DNA of 64,000 nucleotides from contig QAOA01001470.1 in the NCBI GenBank assembly GCA_003255065.1, positions 278,319 to 342,318 on the forward strand, read 5' to 3'. Shown here in pieces: positions 12,516 through 27,600 of the stretch. Each line of letters begins with the position of its first letter. Position 1 is the stretch's first letter. Source of the stretch: Cercis canadensis (Eukaryota; Streptophyta; Magnoliopsida; Fabales; Fabaceae). The translations under genes and the position numbers were made by a program. The notes below the pieces were generated by a model. That model saw only the letters and a list, made by a program, of their open reading frames with translations, ran no database searches and was not told where the DNA came from.

Positions 12516-13227
12516 TCTATTTTGTTTTTTATTTTTATTTTTATTTTCTTTCTCTCTTTTTATGGGTTTTTTTTTTTTTTTTTNCGTGCACAGTTATTAA
12601 ATTTGTATATAATTAATAGAGAGTATTTTTCTATAACTATTTAAAATTTTTGTACTCAATTCTTACTCTTTATTTTTTTTTTCTTTCATTTTTACTTTTT
12701 TTGTTTTTTTTTTCTTCCTCTCTTTGTGGGTTTATCTACCAGTAGAAAGCACGGGTAAGAAAAAAGGAAGCGTACGTACCCGCTCATAACACCAACACCG
12801 TTCGTTTGGTTCAGTTGTAAATGATATAGTGAATAGAGTGCCACAAGTTATCGATACCCCAACTTTCACTAAAGGTATGGAAAGCGTCGCCTACTATTAT
12901 TTCATAATCATACAGCCGCGTTGATTTCGTCCTCTTGCTTCATCGTCTCTCTCGATTCGTCAGAGAAATCAAAGTGATTAGATTCGTCACTCTCTCAACT
13001 CCATTTCCCCCTCTCTTTGTTATTTCTTCGTAAAATTATACCTTTGTTCTCTGTTCTATGTTCCCTCATCTTTGGAATTGAAGCCACCATCGAAGCTCTT
13101 TTGAACTTTCTTGGTCTCTTTTCTTCTTCGCTCTCTCAGAGCTGCAGAAACAACAAACTCTGAGTTACAGGAAAGAATCCTTCCCATACCAAGTTCGAAT
13201 CTCAATCACCACATTCATCGATTCTAG
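12516..13227 (+). promoter_or_regulatory. SEC8 promoter region and 5' UTR exon
   Basis: T-rich DNA containing one N at 12584 leads into a CT-rich leader at about 12900-13227, typical of plant 5' UTRs. The leader ends at a good donor (TCTAG then GTATGT at 13228). The start of transcription cannot be placed; roughly 12800-12950 is likely. Confidence 0.5.
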
Positions 13228-14576
13228 GTATGTTTAAGAGAACAGTATTCAAATGATTCGGTTAATGTTTTGTTCTGGCATTTGAGTTGAATTCATTTTG
13301 ATTTGAAATCAAATTCCTTATTCAATTAATTTTTGGAGATTGGGAATTATGTACACTGATCTTAGTTGCTGACTATAGAGTTGGAATCTCCGTATCCTGA
13401 ATTTCTTAAATTGCTAAAGCTTGAGGCCAGATACCACGCTCTCTGTGATTATAATTTTTGTCGGCTGTGTTATTGAGTTTTGCCATGAATGTAATGGTAT
13501 TTGCAAGCTGATTATTGTTAACTCTTTTGTGTTTTGTAAGATTTTATAAAGCTTTTGTTGAACTTGCACTCAATTGTTGTATTGAAATATTCTAACTCAA
13601 TGCTTCACTATTAATGCCATGCTCTCTACATATTATATCAGAATAAGCTTTGTTCTATATATAAATTTGTAGCCATTCCAAATCATGAGCACTCTTCTTA
13701 TTCGTCAGGTGTTTGTATGATCAATGTGAGATCATATATTAAATAAACATAATTGGATATTGCTTGAAACATACTGCCGGGGAAGCATAGTACTCTACTT
13801 TAATGCTTTGCAAAATTTTAGTTTAGTGTAGTATCAAAAGTCAAAACAAAAGTTTGAGTGGATTGGTGTTATGATTAATTTTAGGTGACTACTGCTGTCA
13901 TAGAATATATTCAACAGAGAACATTACATAATATTCAGTGTTAAAATGCTAAGAGTGATTGCAAGCAGGAGAAACTTTAAAAAGAAGGAAAAGAAAATTT
14001 AGGAGTTGTTAGATTCTTGTTGGTTTTACCATTTTTCTGTCTTATATGATCGCAAGTCTTATAAAACTTGCAATGGAGAAGTATTGCTCAAGTTCCTTAC
14101 TGAATTATTGCTCAAGAGGAATATCTGATTAAGCAAGGATATTCTAGGGAGTAAATTCAAAATATAGCTAAATATGACTTTTACAAGATGATTGTTTGAG
14201 TTTTTGTACTCCTTGTCATTTTTGGTTATAACATTTATTTTTCTTCTATTAAAGAAAAAATATTATCGTTTGATTTTTTAAGTTTATGCAAATCATATGC
14301 AAAACAATGCTGCTGTAGAGCCTCTTTGAAGTGAAAATCTGTGAAGGGTTGAATGCAAAATCTGATGCATGGGTTTGTAAAGAAGAATTTTGCTTTTGCT
14401 TTGTTCCTGCTATAATTTCTTCTCTTCCTGGTGTAGTGCTATTAATTTATTATGAGATGCTTGAAAAATTTGAGAATCTCTGTTTGTATGAGACAAGCTG
14501 TCTTCTGTTTGTCAGGCTTTAATTTTTGAATTTTGATTATCGTCCCGTTTTCTTGAATCCTTTCTTTTCATTGCAG
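13228..14576 (+). other. SEC8 5' UTR intron
   Basis: The donor GTATGT at 13228 and acceptor CATTGCAG ending at 14576 bracket a T-rich 1349-bp interval. The acceptor lies 73 bp before the SEC8 start codon. Long leader introns are common in plant housekeeping genes. Confidence 0.6.
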
Positions 14577-14649
14577 TTGAAATCGTGGGTTTGCTAGTAT
14601 GAGTTAATCTTGTTTCTCTTATGGTATCTGGAGACATCAAAGGCTCAAG

Positions 14650-15582
14650 ATGGGAATTTTTGATGCGATACCCGTGCCTCCAGAGAAAGCAGTAAGCTTA
14701 TTTTGCTTCTTTTCTTATTAGTATTAATGACTAGTGACCTTGTTGTGAGATCATGCTTTCAATTTTGGGACTCTTAGGTTTGATGCTGTTATAGTGCTTG
14801 TATATTGCTGGAATAGTCACTCGTTCTTTAACTTATTTTCTTGTTAGTTGGTATTATTTTTCCTTATCAGCAGAGTCATTGCAGAATGTGTAAATGTTCG
14901 TAGATATTGATTGTGTTTTCCTCCCTTTTTTCAAGCCTTTAGTGTGGTGTATTCTTTTGTATAATTCCTGTGTACATGGGTTATGCCCCCTCTGGCTGTT
15001 ATTTAGCATATAATTGTTGTTGTTAAAAAAAGAATTCTTTTTGGTGGTCTTTTACTTCTAGAGTGTAAGTTGCAAAACAACATGTTCTAGTTATCTTGAA
15101 CTCATTATCTATCCTCGCTGTTATATTCTTATTATTTATTTTTTTCATTTGGCTGGCTGCTATTGTTTTTTGCCTAGTCAACTTATGGTCTTGTAGATCA
15201 TCTAATGTTATGTTCATTTAACTCACAGTAGTACACATTATTAATTGCTGTACTTGAAATCTTTTGTGATAATATAGTTATTACACAGAAAAATCTTCCT
15301 TTACATACTTTGCAAGAATAGAATGTTTGCAATCAGTTAAAGGAAGGAATGGTACTCAAAATTTTCTGTGAAATAACTTCCTACAAAATCATCAGTATTT
15401 TTTTTATCACCCTCTGGCTGCGATAAACAGTGATGAAATTGCTTAATCAAAATATTCTCTGTTTTGGATTTTAAACAATATCATAGGGAGATAAATCTTT
15501 CTTGCAACTTACAGATGGAGTGTGGAAGAGGACTAGTGTAGTACTGTTCTGTTTGTCTCACATCGCTTAGTATCTCTAAGAT

Positions 15583-15618
<36 letters not shown>

Positions 15619-18600
15619 GTTTTATACAGTATCCTTAGCTGTAATGGTATGTATCTTTTTTATCAGATAACAATAAAAATACAACTTTGTACCTTAGACA
15701 CTGGGCAATGGATATATTAGGATACATATACCATTTGATTGTAAATCATTATATGGAAAGGGTCTAACTTAGATGTGTATGTATCTGTACATAGATTGTT
15801 CAAAGTTATATCTTTTTTCATGCATTATAAAAATAATTCACCATTATTTGTACTGAAAATGCCTTAACTTGTTAACCCCAAATTAGTGAGTCATAAATCA
15901 GAAGTCTGAATTCTGTGGTCTGAATCTTTCATTGATATGGCTATTCTACTGCAGTAGTTCCTATTTAATCATGCATTATGTACTGTACATTTATCTATGA
16001 CAACTTGAGTCAGTGTGCCTCTTTAAATGACAGTATTTGAGAGAAGAACTCTCTAGAATAGATGAGAGTTGGGCTGCTGCTCGTTTTGATTCATTACCTC
16101 ATGTTGTCCACATTTTGACATCAAAAGATCGTGATGGTGAGGCCCAATATTTGAAGGAGCAAAGTGATCTTGTTGAGGATGTTGTGGATGAAGTAGTACA
16201 GGCTTATCACGGTGGCTTCAACAAAGCTATCCAGAACTATTCCCAGGTTTCTGAAAACTTCTTTCTATACGAGTACATAAATAATATACATTGATCCATG
16301 GTCAACTGGGTCTAAGGGCTCATATTCACTTTGTAAACCAAAGTTTTGTGTTTTGTTCTAGTCGCACTGGGTATATGTTTTGTAGAGTATGTGTTGTGTC
16401 TATACAGTTATATGTGTATTCATGTATAGGTACATCTTCTGATTATATATATGTATATTCCTTTTATTATGCTTTTAAGTCTAGATCCCTGGTAGTGCTT
16501 CAATGTACTTTGTACAGGGATTTGCCCTTGTGGTATCTGTCTTTGTTAAGGAGGAAGTTCTTCTTTTAATTATGATATAGTAATAGGTCGTAACTTTTTT
16601 GTACTCAGCTACATTTCACTTCTTTGTGGTATGATTATGCACTTGTTTCTATTTAAGTACACTGCTCATGTTGACAGACTTCTTATTTATTTATTATGTC
16701 TATGATGGCATAACAGTTGCCTTTCCTTCTTTGTTTCTAAAAGTTTAATTTAAGCTTTTATTAATTCTGTTTAATCTTCATTACAACCTTAAAGACCTTT
16801 CTTTCCTATGATTTGGATACTAAGCTTAAAAAAAGAGAATCAAAGGAACAATCTTGGTAGGGAGCTCTTATGTTTGATGAACTTAAAAGTGATAAAGAAT
16901 GGGTAGGTGTGAATAGAATGAAGGACATAAAAGTGTTAATTTTATTTATTTTTTGGTTTGATAAACAAAGAAATAATAACAAGCAAATTATATATAACTG
17001 TAACTGAAACAGGTTCTGGAATTTTCAGTTATTACTTCTTGATGTCCATAATAACTACATTTCCTGTGGCTTTTTCCCAATTCATTCTGTTTAAATCTTG
17101 AAATTAACTATATTAGGACTGGTCCTTCAATATGATTTTCCTTTTAATAATATTTTGCTTATCTCCAGATCTTGAGGCTGTTCAGTGAATCCACTGAAAG
17201 TATCTCAGACTTGAAGGTAGATTTGGCAGAGGCAAAGAAACGCCTTAGTGGCCGCAATAAGCAATTGCATCAGTTATGGTATCGGTCAGTCACATTGCGA
17301 CACATAATTTCCTTGTTAGATCAAATTGAAGGCATTGCTAAGGTCTGTCTTTCATTTAATTTTTGAGAATTTTAGATCCAACAGCATGATTTTGGTCAGT
17401 TAATGAGATTAAGGCGGTCTCAGTTCTGTCATCTTAAGCTATGCTTGCTTGCTCTGGTTTTATTTTCCTGATTTGAAGTTGCTTAATGTTACTTATGCAG
17501 TATGTGCTGGAATGATTAGATAAACTGATTTGAATGAATGCATTTGTGGTTTTATGTACTCAAGTTATATTGACTGTGTGTATATATATGTATATGAAAT
17601 CATATGAGATAATTATTGTTTAGTTACTCAAGTAAATAATATTTCATAGTGGCTGACAAACAAAAATATTTCCAAAATTGCCCTTAGCTTAAAGTGGTCA
17701 TTTTGTATTTCTCTGTGGTCATTCAGAGAAAACACACAATGACCACTTTATTGTTCATGACAAGCAGTGGTCATTATTAGGGTTCTTGCTCACAATGACT
17801 GCTTTTTGACCAGTGGTCATTGTGTGCTCACTCGTGGCCATTGGATGATTGCTCATAAAGACCACTCTCTAAGCAAAGGGGCAATTTTGGGAATTCATCT
17901 AGCAAAGTGTGACCCACAAAGATATCCACATTTATATTGTTGTGCCATCAATATAAAACCTAAAGACTCTAAATTTTTAGTTGTTAAGCAAGAGATCAAG
18001 ATTGTTTTTTTTAACTCTAACATCCCCCTCACGCAAAAGCCCATTGACCTCAAATGCAGATAAAATACAGGTTAACAATTATATTGTACTGAAACTGAGC
18101 ACTAAACTAACATTTTCTACAAAATCGAGAGTGACAAGGAAGTATAAACTCTAAACCACTTGGTCAAGCTTGTTTTTGATACTGAGATTGTGCAAAGAAC
18201 TTTTTGACTTAAAAGCTTGAGCCGTTAAGTGAGGGTAATATCTGCATGCTTGTATGCATTTATGCATACATGCTGCTGATTTCTTTTCTAGTCCATCAAC
18301 TTACTTATAATTTCTGGTCAATTGCTCTGTTTAAAATTCTCTGTCTTCTGTAGAGGCTTTTGATTTTGAAGTTCTAATTCTTGGTTGAAATTGTGCAGGT
18401 TCCTGGTCGTATTGAAAAGCTCATTGCAGAGAAGCAGTTTTATGCTGCAGTTCAATTGCATGTGCAATCAATGTTGATGCTTGAGCGAGAAGGTCTCCAA
18501 AATGTAGGATTCAACTTACTATCGTTGTCCTATTTTCAGCATGTTTGCATAGAGAGGTTCTGTGCTCCCAGTTTGTGTTGAATTTATATAGTAGTAGATA

Positions 18601-21600
18601 TCATCATGCTTTGCATGCTGCTGTTATTTTTTTTAATTTTACTAGTACAAATAAACTCATAACATATGCAATAACTATTTCTATAAAGTATAAATGCAAA
18701 ACAGCATTGAAGTAAAAAAAATTAAATAAAAGATTTTGCAGAATGGCCTGATTAATTTAAACAATTCTAAACAAAACAATCAATCATTGCATGATCAACA
18801 ACAAGAGAGAGGTAAAAACCTTGTGGAGGATGAGAGAGCTTCAGTCAATGGTGAAGACAGGTTGAGGCGTGGGGGGGATTGCCCCTTCTAACATCCTCCC
18901 TCCTCTTTACTTTCTTTTCATCCCCGAAGTTCTTAACAGCTCACCTCCCCATCTTGCCAAATTTTATTTGCCCCTTCTTACAAGTGTCATATTTTCTCTT
19001 TTAATCTATACCCAAAATATTGCACCCTCTGGATGAAAATCCTGGCTCTGTTAATGGCTTTAGGCATCCATATGATGATAATTGCTCTATTTTGGGGATA
19101 TAATGTTATGTTGATACTGTTTCTCTTCTTTCTAATAAAATTTCTTCTCTTATAAAAAAAAAATTGGTTGATATCAAAGAAGAGCCATTCAATTAAAATA
19201 GTTATATTTCTGGAAAGCTTGATTCCTGAAATAATATTTGATTGCTATAAAATTATTTGTTGAGTAAAATTGTTCTATTTGTTGGAGATATGTGGGCTTC
19301 TATTTGGCAGTCATAAATGTTACTAAAAGGATCTTAATAAGGCAGTTATAAACGTTATAAAAAAATATTAAAAAGAAAAAAATGGATGGGAATGAGGGGA
19401 GAGTAATTAGGGCGGCAAATTCAGAGAGGAGGAGGTGCAGTGTGGCGATAGGGCCGAAGCAGCAGTAGCTACATTAGTAGTAATATATAGATTTTGTGTA
19501 CATTTGATTGTGTTGATCATTGTAGCTTGAAACATTGTTTTTGTTGTATTTTCAAATGAAACAAGTTGTAGCTTTATGCTAAATTTATGATGTTAAATCA
19601 TCTAAATTTACCTGCATGTCTAACTAATTATAGATTTTTCTGTCATACATTAATAAACTTTTATATTGTTGCTCCAGTGTTCAGGTATGAAGTCTTATAT
19701 CCCTGTTTTCCATTGTGAATATTAGTTGTAAGAGTTGAAACATGACCATAAAGAAAAGTCAAGCTTCTTAAATGCTTTCTTTTTTCCTGGGCTTATGGTT
19801 CATGTTTTTCCAGTTATTCAAATTTTAGATATGTGGGTGACATTTCTTCATGCTTTTTATGAGTTATACTTAATTTTCAAAATGTGGTCCAGGTTGGTGC
19901 CCTTCAAGATGTACGTTCTGAGTTAACAAAGTTACGGGGAGTTCTCTTTTATAAGGTTTTGGAGGACCTGCATGCCCACTTATACAACAAGGGTGAATAT
20001 AGGTACTTGTTTTCATTCTGATCTCAAAAGAACTATTATTAAAGAAGAAATATTATTAGAAAGGAAGAGAAGTAAAAAGGCAGAGGACAAGGAGTCCTCT
20101 CAAAGGAACAACAAAATCAGAGGGAGGAAAAAAAAAAAAGGAAAAGTGATGTCTACCAATCCCATTGCATATCAGACAAACAGATTCCTTTAAAAAATCC
20201 ATTAGCTAAACTCCAAAGAGAAGGCAAGAAGACATACAGCAAAAATCAATGGCTACTGGTCTCAGAATTAGATGAGCGCATAACAAAAACATTAGTAGAG
20301 AGAGTTTTATTAGGTCTGTAAACTTGCAACAATTATTAATATTAATCCTATTGAGTATTGCTGTCCAGATGAAAGACTTTTCCTTAAACTTAAAAAGAGC
20401 CCCATATTTCCAGAGAGGGCCTGCAAGAAGGAAACTCTCCCTATTTGGGGACTGAAGGAGAAATTAAAAAAAGGATTTACAAGAAAAAACACCTGATGTC
20501 TCCAAGTCCAAAGTCTAAATTCTTCTATCCATGAATGAGGGGGTGATGATAGGATCAAGCAGAAGGAGAAGGAATTCTAACTCATTCTCTATCATTAAGA
20601 TTTTGAAAGAAATGAAAAATTTCAAGATACACTTGAATTCTATACAGAGTAGAAATTGCAAATGGGTTGGTGTCATAGTGATGAAGAGAGGATAAGGGAT
20701 ATAGGCGAGAAAGAAATTAAGAAAGGAATGTCCTCACCCATAAATCTTCCTTAATGCGGACACTAGCTCCATCGCCAAATCTGAAAGCAAACAAAGCACA
20801 GAAAGAAACATACATTTGAGAGATGAATTTCCAAGGTCTGGATTGAGTGGAATTGACGGCAGCCCCAGCATGCCACCAATCATTGTAAAGCCCGTATTTG
20901 CTTCAAATAACCTGATGGCATGGTGTCTTGTTCTACAGAAAAATTTCATAACCATTTACCAGCTAAACAATGTTTTCAGACACCAAGTTTTCAGGACCCA
21001 AACCCCCTCTTTTTCAGGCTTTCAATAAAGTTCTCAAATTTCTCCTACCATTGACCAAAAACCTCCTTCCCAATCTTTTCACGTCTCTATGATGAGCCAA
21101 CTGGAATTCTGGAAATGAACAGAAAGTAAAGACGGATACTAGACAAATATGCCTGGACAATAGTAACACAACTTCCTGCGGAGAAAAATGCACCCTTCCA
21201 GCCATCCAAACTTTCGGATATTTTTACACCACTGGGTTCTAAAAAGAGACCGGATGTGTGTTCCCACCCAAGGGTACATCCAGATAATTAAGAGGCTATT
21301 GTAGAGTCTGGCACTCAGGCAATGCAGCTAAAGAAGTATGGGATTGATCATCCAAATTAATGCCATCTAGACCACTCTTAGACATATTAATCTTCAAACT
21401 GGATGCCAACTCAAAAATTTGTGAGAGCAAGAGAATGTTAAGTACTTTTCAATGCTAAGAAAAAGAATGGTGTCATCCAAAAACTGAAGATGAGAAACTT
21501 TGACCTTTTGAGAACCCACTTTCAACCTCTAGTAAGCCCCCTCTCTAGCCTTCTGGATATCATTCTGCTTAGAACATCAACCACTATAGTAAAGAGAAAA

Positions 21601-24600
21601 GGAGAGAAAATCACCCTGTCTCAAGCCCCTCTGACCTCTACCATGCTTTGGGTTCATCTTTACAATAACTGAGAAGGCATTGGTGGACAAGCACCAATTT
21701 ATCCTCCTCCACTTAGATACAAAGCATTTCATCTCCAATACCTTATCAATGAATCTTTACTTCACCCATCAAAAGCTTTTTCAAAGTCAAGTTTTGAGTG
21801 CTGCTTTAAACAGTATGCTATGAGGTATTGTGGTATTGGGCAATAGGCTGTCTACAATGTACTTCTGAAATGCTTGTCTAGTTGTAGCTCATATATGCTA
21901 TATACATTATAACCTTGACATGCTACTCTCATGCAGATTGTGAAGGATATTTTCTCTTATTCTTCATGTTCTTTTCTCTCTCGTTCTTTCTGTTTTTTAT
22001 TTCCTGTGTGGAAAATGCTTGGGTCTCATGGTGTGTGTTTCTGAATATGTGTAACAGCTTTTGTGTGTGTGACTTCCTGGTTTAAAGGCAGATTGCTTTT
22101 CAGTGGTTTGATCTTATTATTTTGTGAAACTAAATTCCTTTGAACTATTATTTCTGCAGCTTGGCTTGCTCAGTCAGGCTAGAGAATGATGATGAAGTAC
22201 CAACCACCACAGCTGTCGCATTTGCTGCGAATAATTCACAATCTCTGTCAAGAAGAACGAGGTTACTCAAAGGTGACAGTCAGAGTGGTCTTCAGATTGA
22301 TGGATCATATAGGCCAGGATCTGTGGATGGAGGGTAATACTGATGATTCAATTTATCAGTGTCACTGCTATTTTACTTTTTGTTCCGTACTTCCAATTTC
22401 ATGTTCTTGTGTTCATATTAAAGCTTTATACATTTCCTTATTATTATTATTGCATCATTAATGGTAAAGGTGAGACTGCTTTCACAGTAATATGTTAATT
22501 TGGGAACTTCCTACTCTGTCTCATTTATCAAGACTGGAAAGCTTGTTGATAAAGTTCTCTCACGAATAACTAAGGGAAACCTCTTTACAGAATGGGAATG
22601 TTTGGTAGAGTGAATTGATTCAAAGTTATTTTGGTGGACTGGATATACTTCAATATGTGGCCGTATAATTCCTGTGAAACTGATCTTTCAAGAAAATTGT
22701 AATATTTGTTTAACTCTACTTTTATTCCCTCTCTGCGGTCTTCATTGATTTTGGACTTATAAGCCGTTTGTTTTTCTTCGTTTTCTTGCCTTCAATGATG
22801 GCCATAAGTGCTCTCTCATATCATGCAAAGGATACTAAGTGTCACCCGTCAAATTCCTGTTATTTTCTTCTCTTCGGGTGGTGCAACCTACCATACACTT
22901 AAATACTTAATGTATGCATTGGGTTTTCCCTCTTTAGTTCTATTAATAAACTTCAACTTGTAAAATATTCTTTTAAGAGACAATCGTCCATTTCCTTTTC
23001 ATTATGTCCATATGTGTGTTCTTTGGGATTGTGGTTGCAGAATATATACATATATTACACATCTTGAACTGTGTGTTCCAGTTCTTTTGATGGCCATGAT
23101 GAGGAAGGTGCCCTGGAATTAAATGAGGAATCTACCTCAAATGGGCATATGGCAACCATGAGGGTCAATGGTGGCGATGCAATAAAAGATGCCAAAATTT
23201 TTCTTCGTCAAATGCCAACATGGCTTTCCAATTCAACTCCTGATGAATTTCTTGTATGAGCCACTTCAACATATTCAAGATGCTTCTTAAGCTTCATGGT
23301 GACTTTAGTCTTTTAAACTGAAGTTTAGGTTCATATATGTGCACAGGAAACAATCAGAAAAAGTGATGCTCCTCTTCATGTGAAGTATCTACAGACCATG
23401 GTCGAGTGCCTTTGCATGCTTGGCAAAGTTGCAGCAGCTGGTGCTATGATATGGTTTGTTATAATCTTCCTCATATTTTATCTTTTTGAATGACACTTTA
23501 AAGAGTTTCAATTTTTTTGCACAGGTGTTATAAGCTCTTATATTTTCTATTTTGCTAGTCACCTGCAGCGCATGGAGTTTTCTAATTATGCTTCTTTGTT
23601 TAAGTTCTTTCAAACTCTGGATCCTCTTTTGATGTTAAACTTCTCTGCTTGTTGCTAGATTGATCTTGATTCTTCGTCATAAGTTAAATTTTTAGAAGTT
23701 CAACCATCAACACTATCATTGAACCAATTATCCAAGAAACTTAAGTTGTTAGGAGAAGGCTTAAGAATAGGTTTTATATCTAACAAGCATCACTTATGCA
23801 ATTTAGTTTTTCCACGGACCCTGTTTCAACAATACTGACCCTGTCATTGCATAATCTCTAGATGCAAGTGCCTTCCTGATTTGGAAAGGGATGGATTTCT
23901 ATAGTTGTTACTGTTTTCCTTTTGTTTCTGTTGTATTTCTCTTGCATTAAGGAGGACACCTTATCCTCCTCTTTCATTGGAACCCTTCGGACATGCAGCC
24001 AAAATGAATCAGGATATTGAGTTTCTGATATTTGTTGTTCTTGTTTCCATTTGCCCATTATTTGGATCAGTTGAAGTCTAACTCTATTTCATTATTATCC
24101 TTTTTCTTGTATTTGCATGTGAAGATGATGTATAAACTTTATTGATTTCGTTTTGTACCAGCCAAAGATTGCGGCCAACAATACATGAGATTATTGCATC
24201 CAAGATTAAAGCTCATGCAGAACTTGTGAATTCTTTAAGGTCTGGTATTGGTCAGGGTTCCCAAGCTGGTACAGGAGGTGTACACTTCTTAAGGGGCCAA
24301 CTAGAAAGCTATCAGTTGCCAAAACAGAAGCGTCAGAATGGAATATCTATTGCTGGGACTCTGTTGTCTGTAAGCCCTGTTTCTCCTGTTATGGCTCCCA
24401 GTGGGAAAGCGCAGGTTGCTGCAAGAGAGCTTCTTGATTCAATTTTAGATGCCGTAGTTCGAATATTTGAGAACCATGTCATTGTTGGAGAGCTTTTAGA
24501 AGGAAAAGCCAGCCAGCATGTTGAATTGAACACACCAAAGTCAATGCCAGTAGATGTAAATTGGAACCCTGATTCTGATGCATCACAAGTCACTGGAGGT

Positions 24601-27600
24601 TACAGCATAGGCTTCTCCCTGACAGTGTTACAGAGTGAATGCCAACAACTTATTTGCGAGATTCTGCGAGCTACCCCTGAAGCTGCATCTGCTGATGCTG
24701 CTGTGCAAACTGCTCGGCTTGCAAGCAAAGTCCCTTCCAAAAATGAGAAGAAGGATGGGTCAGAAGATGGTCTTACCTTTGCATTTCGCTTCACAGATGC
24801 CACAATATCTATTACCAACCAAGGTGCAGATCTCATTCGTCAAGGATGGAATAGGAGGGGTCCAAATGTGTTGCAAGAGGGTTATGGTTCTGCAGCAGTT
24901 TTGCCTGAGCAAGGTATATATCTAGCAGCATCCATATACCGACCTGTGCTTCAGTTCACAGATAAAATTGCTTCAATGCTGCCGACAAAGTATTCCCAAC
25001 TCGGGTGAGCTCAAAACCATTATGCTGTTACTTGTTTGACAGGTCATTTCTTTTGCATTTGCTTCCTGCACATGAAATTGAAATTGTTGCTGTCTGTAGT
25101 TTAGTGATAAGTGAGAAGACTGAGGGAAATGTTATCTTTCTGTAGGGTCAACTTTCCTCCATTTCTCATAGGCACTTCCACTTCTTTTTCTTCTCACTGT
25201 TTCTAACATAGCCAAAGTTGAACCAACTTAAACACCTTTCAGCTTTAACAACAATTCAATAAATCTTATGCCAATGATAAAATCTGGATTACTTGGTGAT
25301 GAAGGCTATGATACCATGTGAGGGTTTCATAATTTACTAAAGGTTGGAGAGGAAAGTTGTTTTTAACTGAAGAAAAGGACTACAGTAGTGTGTAATCTCC
25401 TACTCCACTCCATACACTCTATACACAACTGATCAGAGGCTTCAATTTATTTTTGCTTTCTAACACAATTCAATTAACTCTAGGCAAAGGAAATATTGTG
25501 CTAAAGAGTGTTTTGTAAGAAGCATATCTTCCCTTTTACAAACTATACATTGGAGTGCATGGTAATTGTATACTGCATTGATTTGTGAAGAGATTTTTCT
25601 TGGTTTGGACTTAACAGGCTTATTTTGTATCTTTTACTGCACAATCTTTTGCTGGTTGAATCTGATGAAATAATGAAACTCCTTGTTGAGGTCAAAATTC
25701 TTGTTTTCAAACTCATTGATGTGAATTTGTGTTGCTTTCAACTTCCTGAACTGCAGGAATGATGGATTGCTAGCTTTTGTGGAGAATTTTGTGAAGGACC
25801 ACTTTTTGCCAACTATGTTTGTAGACTACCGAAAAGGAGTACAGCAAGCTATATCAAGCAAGTCCTATAAACTATTGAGACTCTTTCTTTTCCTTGCTGT
25901 TATTTGAGAAGCCATGCTTTGCACCAACTGCTTTCTTTTTTGCATCTTAACTCGTATTGTGAAATGTCTGAATCATAGTATGTCAAGCATGCGTTTAAAA
26001 AATCTAGGAGTTAGTTTATATCTTAAATGTTGGTTTTCTGAGTAAGAGGTAAAAACTTACTTTCAATGAAGGTCTTGATAACAACTATTTTTCTTGAATG
26101 CAAGAGTCTTTAAAGGTAAAATATATCTGACAGTGACACTACCTTTGGTTTTTAATTACTTATTTTTGAAACCAAAAAGGGAAAAGCCAAAAGGAGTTAA
26201 GTGCAGTTTTTGCAAATTTTGATAACTGTAAATATAGAAGAAAGAAAGTAGAAATGGAAGCCGCTACCTCACTTGGGTCCGGCACAATGCATATATACCA
26301 AAGAGAAGGGAGTACAGTAATAAATTAGGAAATGACTATTTTACCCTTACTCCACTAACACTTCCCCTCAAGCTGGAGCATCGATATTAATCATGCCCAG
26401 CTTGTTACAAAGATATTCAACTCTACCCTTAGCTAGAGCCTTAGTAAAAATATCAGCAAGTTCTCCAGTCCGAACATGTTTGGTAGAGATGAGACCTTGT
26501 TGAAGTTTCTCACGAACAAAGTGGCAGTCAACTTCTATGTGTTTTGTCCTTTCATGAAACACAGGATTGGAAGCAATGTGGAGAGCTGATTGGTTGTCAC
26601 ATAGTACATCCATGCATTTAGGTTGTCCAACTCCCAATTCACCTGGTAACTGATGTATCCATATCAGTTCACAAGTAAGTTGGGCCATAGCTCAGTATTC
26701 AGATTCAGCAGTAGATCTAGAAACAATGCCTTGTTTCTTGCTTTTCCAAGAAACAAGGTTTCCTCTTACAAATACACAGTACCCTGTAGTTGACTTGCGA
26801 TCTACACGAGATCCAGCCCAATCAGCATCTGAGTATCCTACCACTCTCTGATGCTCATGATTTTTGTAGACTATGCCACGACCAGTAGCTCCTTTCAAGT
26901 ACTTAAGGATATGTACAATTGCTCCCCAATGAGTTGAGCAAGGTGAAGCCATAAATTGGCTAACACTCACAGGGAAAGCAATGTCTAGACGAGTCACAGT
27001 AAGATAGTTCAATTTTCCAACCAATCTCCTATATCTTTCTGGGTTATCTAATGGTTTATCATCATCAATTCCAAGTTTAACACTCGAACACATTGGTGAA
27101 TCACAAGGTTTGACTCCTAACATCCCTGTATCCTTAAGTAAATCTAGGATATACTTTCTTTGGGATAGGAAGATTCCTTTCTTGCTTCGAAGCACCTCAA
27201 TTCCCAAGAAATACTTTAGATCACCTAAGTCTTTAATTTGAAACTTGCTCTGAAGAAAAGATTTGAGAGCATAAATACCAGTCTCATCACTTCCTGTGAT
27301 TACAATGTCATCAACATAGACAACTAAGAGAATACACCCTGCTGTTGTTTGCCGGTAGAAAACTAAGTGATCATGTGCACTCCTCTGCAAACCGAACTCC
27401 AAAACAACCTCACTAAATCTCCCAAACCAAGCTCGAGGGGACTATTTCAATCCATATAGTGACTTCTTCAATTTGCAAACTCGCCCATACTCCCCTTGAG
27501 CAACAAGCCCAGGTGGTTGCTCCATATATACTTCTTCCTATAAATCCCCAATGAAGGAAGGCATTTTTAACATCTAACTAATGAAGTGGCCAGTTATTAA

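Noticed and set aside
20003..22159. A separate gene in the SEC8 intron between coding exons 5 and 6
   Set aside because: Open frames there are pieces of a decayed antisense LINE with several frameshifts.
24333..24925. Antisense and out-of-frame open frames across SEC8 coding exon 9
   Set aside because: They are shadows of an 843-bp conserved exon.
25858..25863. GT donor at 25862 for SEC8 intron 10
   Set aside because: It leaves two extra bases and breaks the frame with the next exon; the GC donor at 25858 restores the family's sequence.
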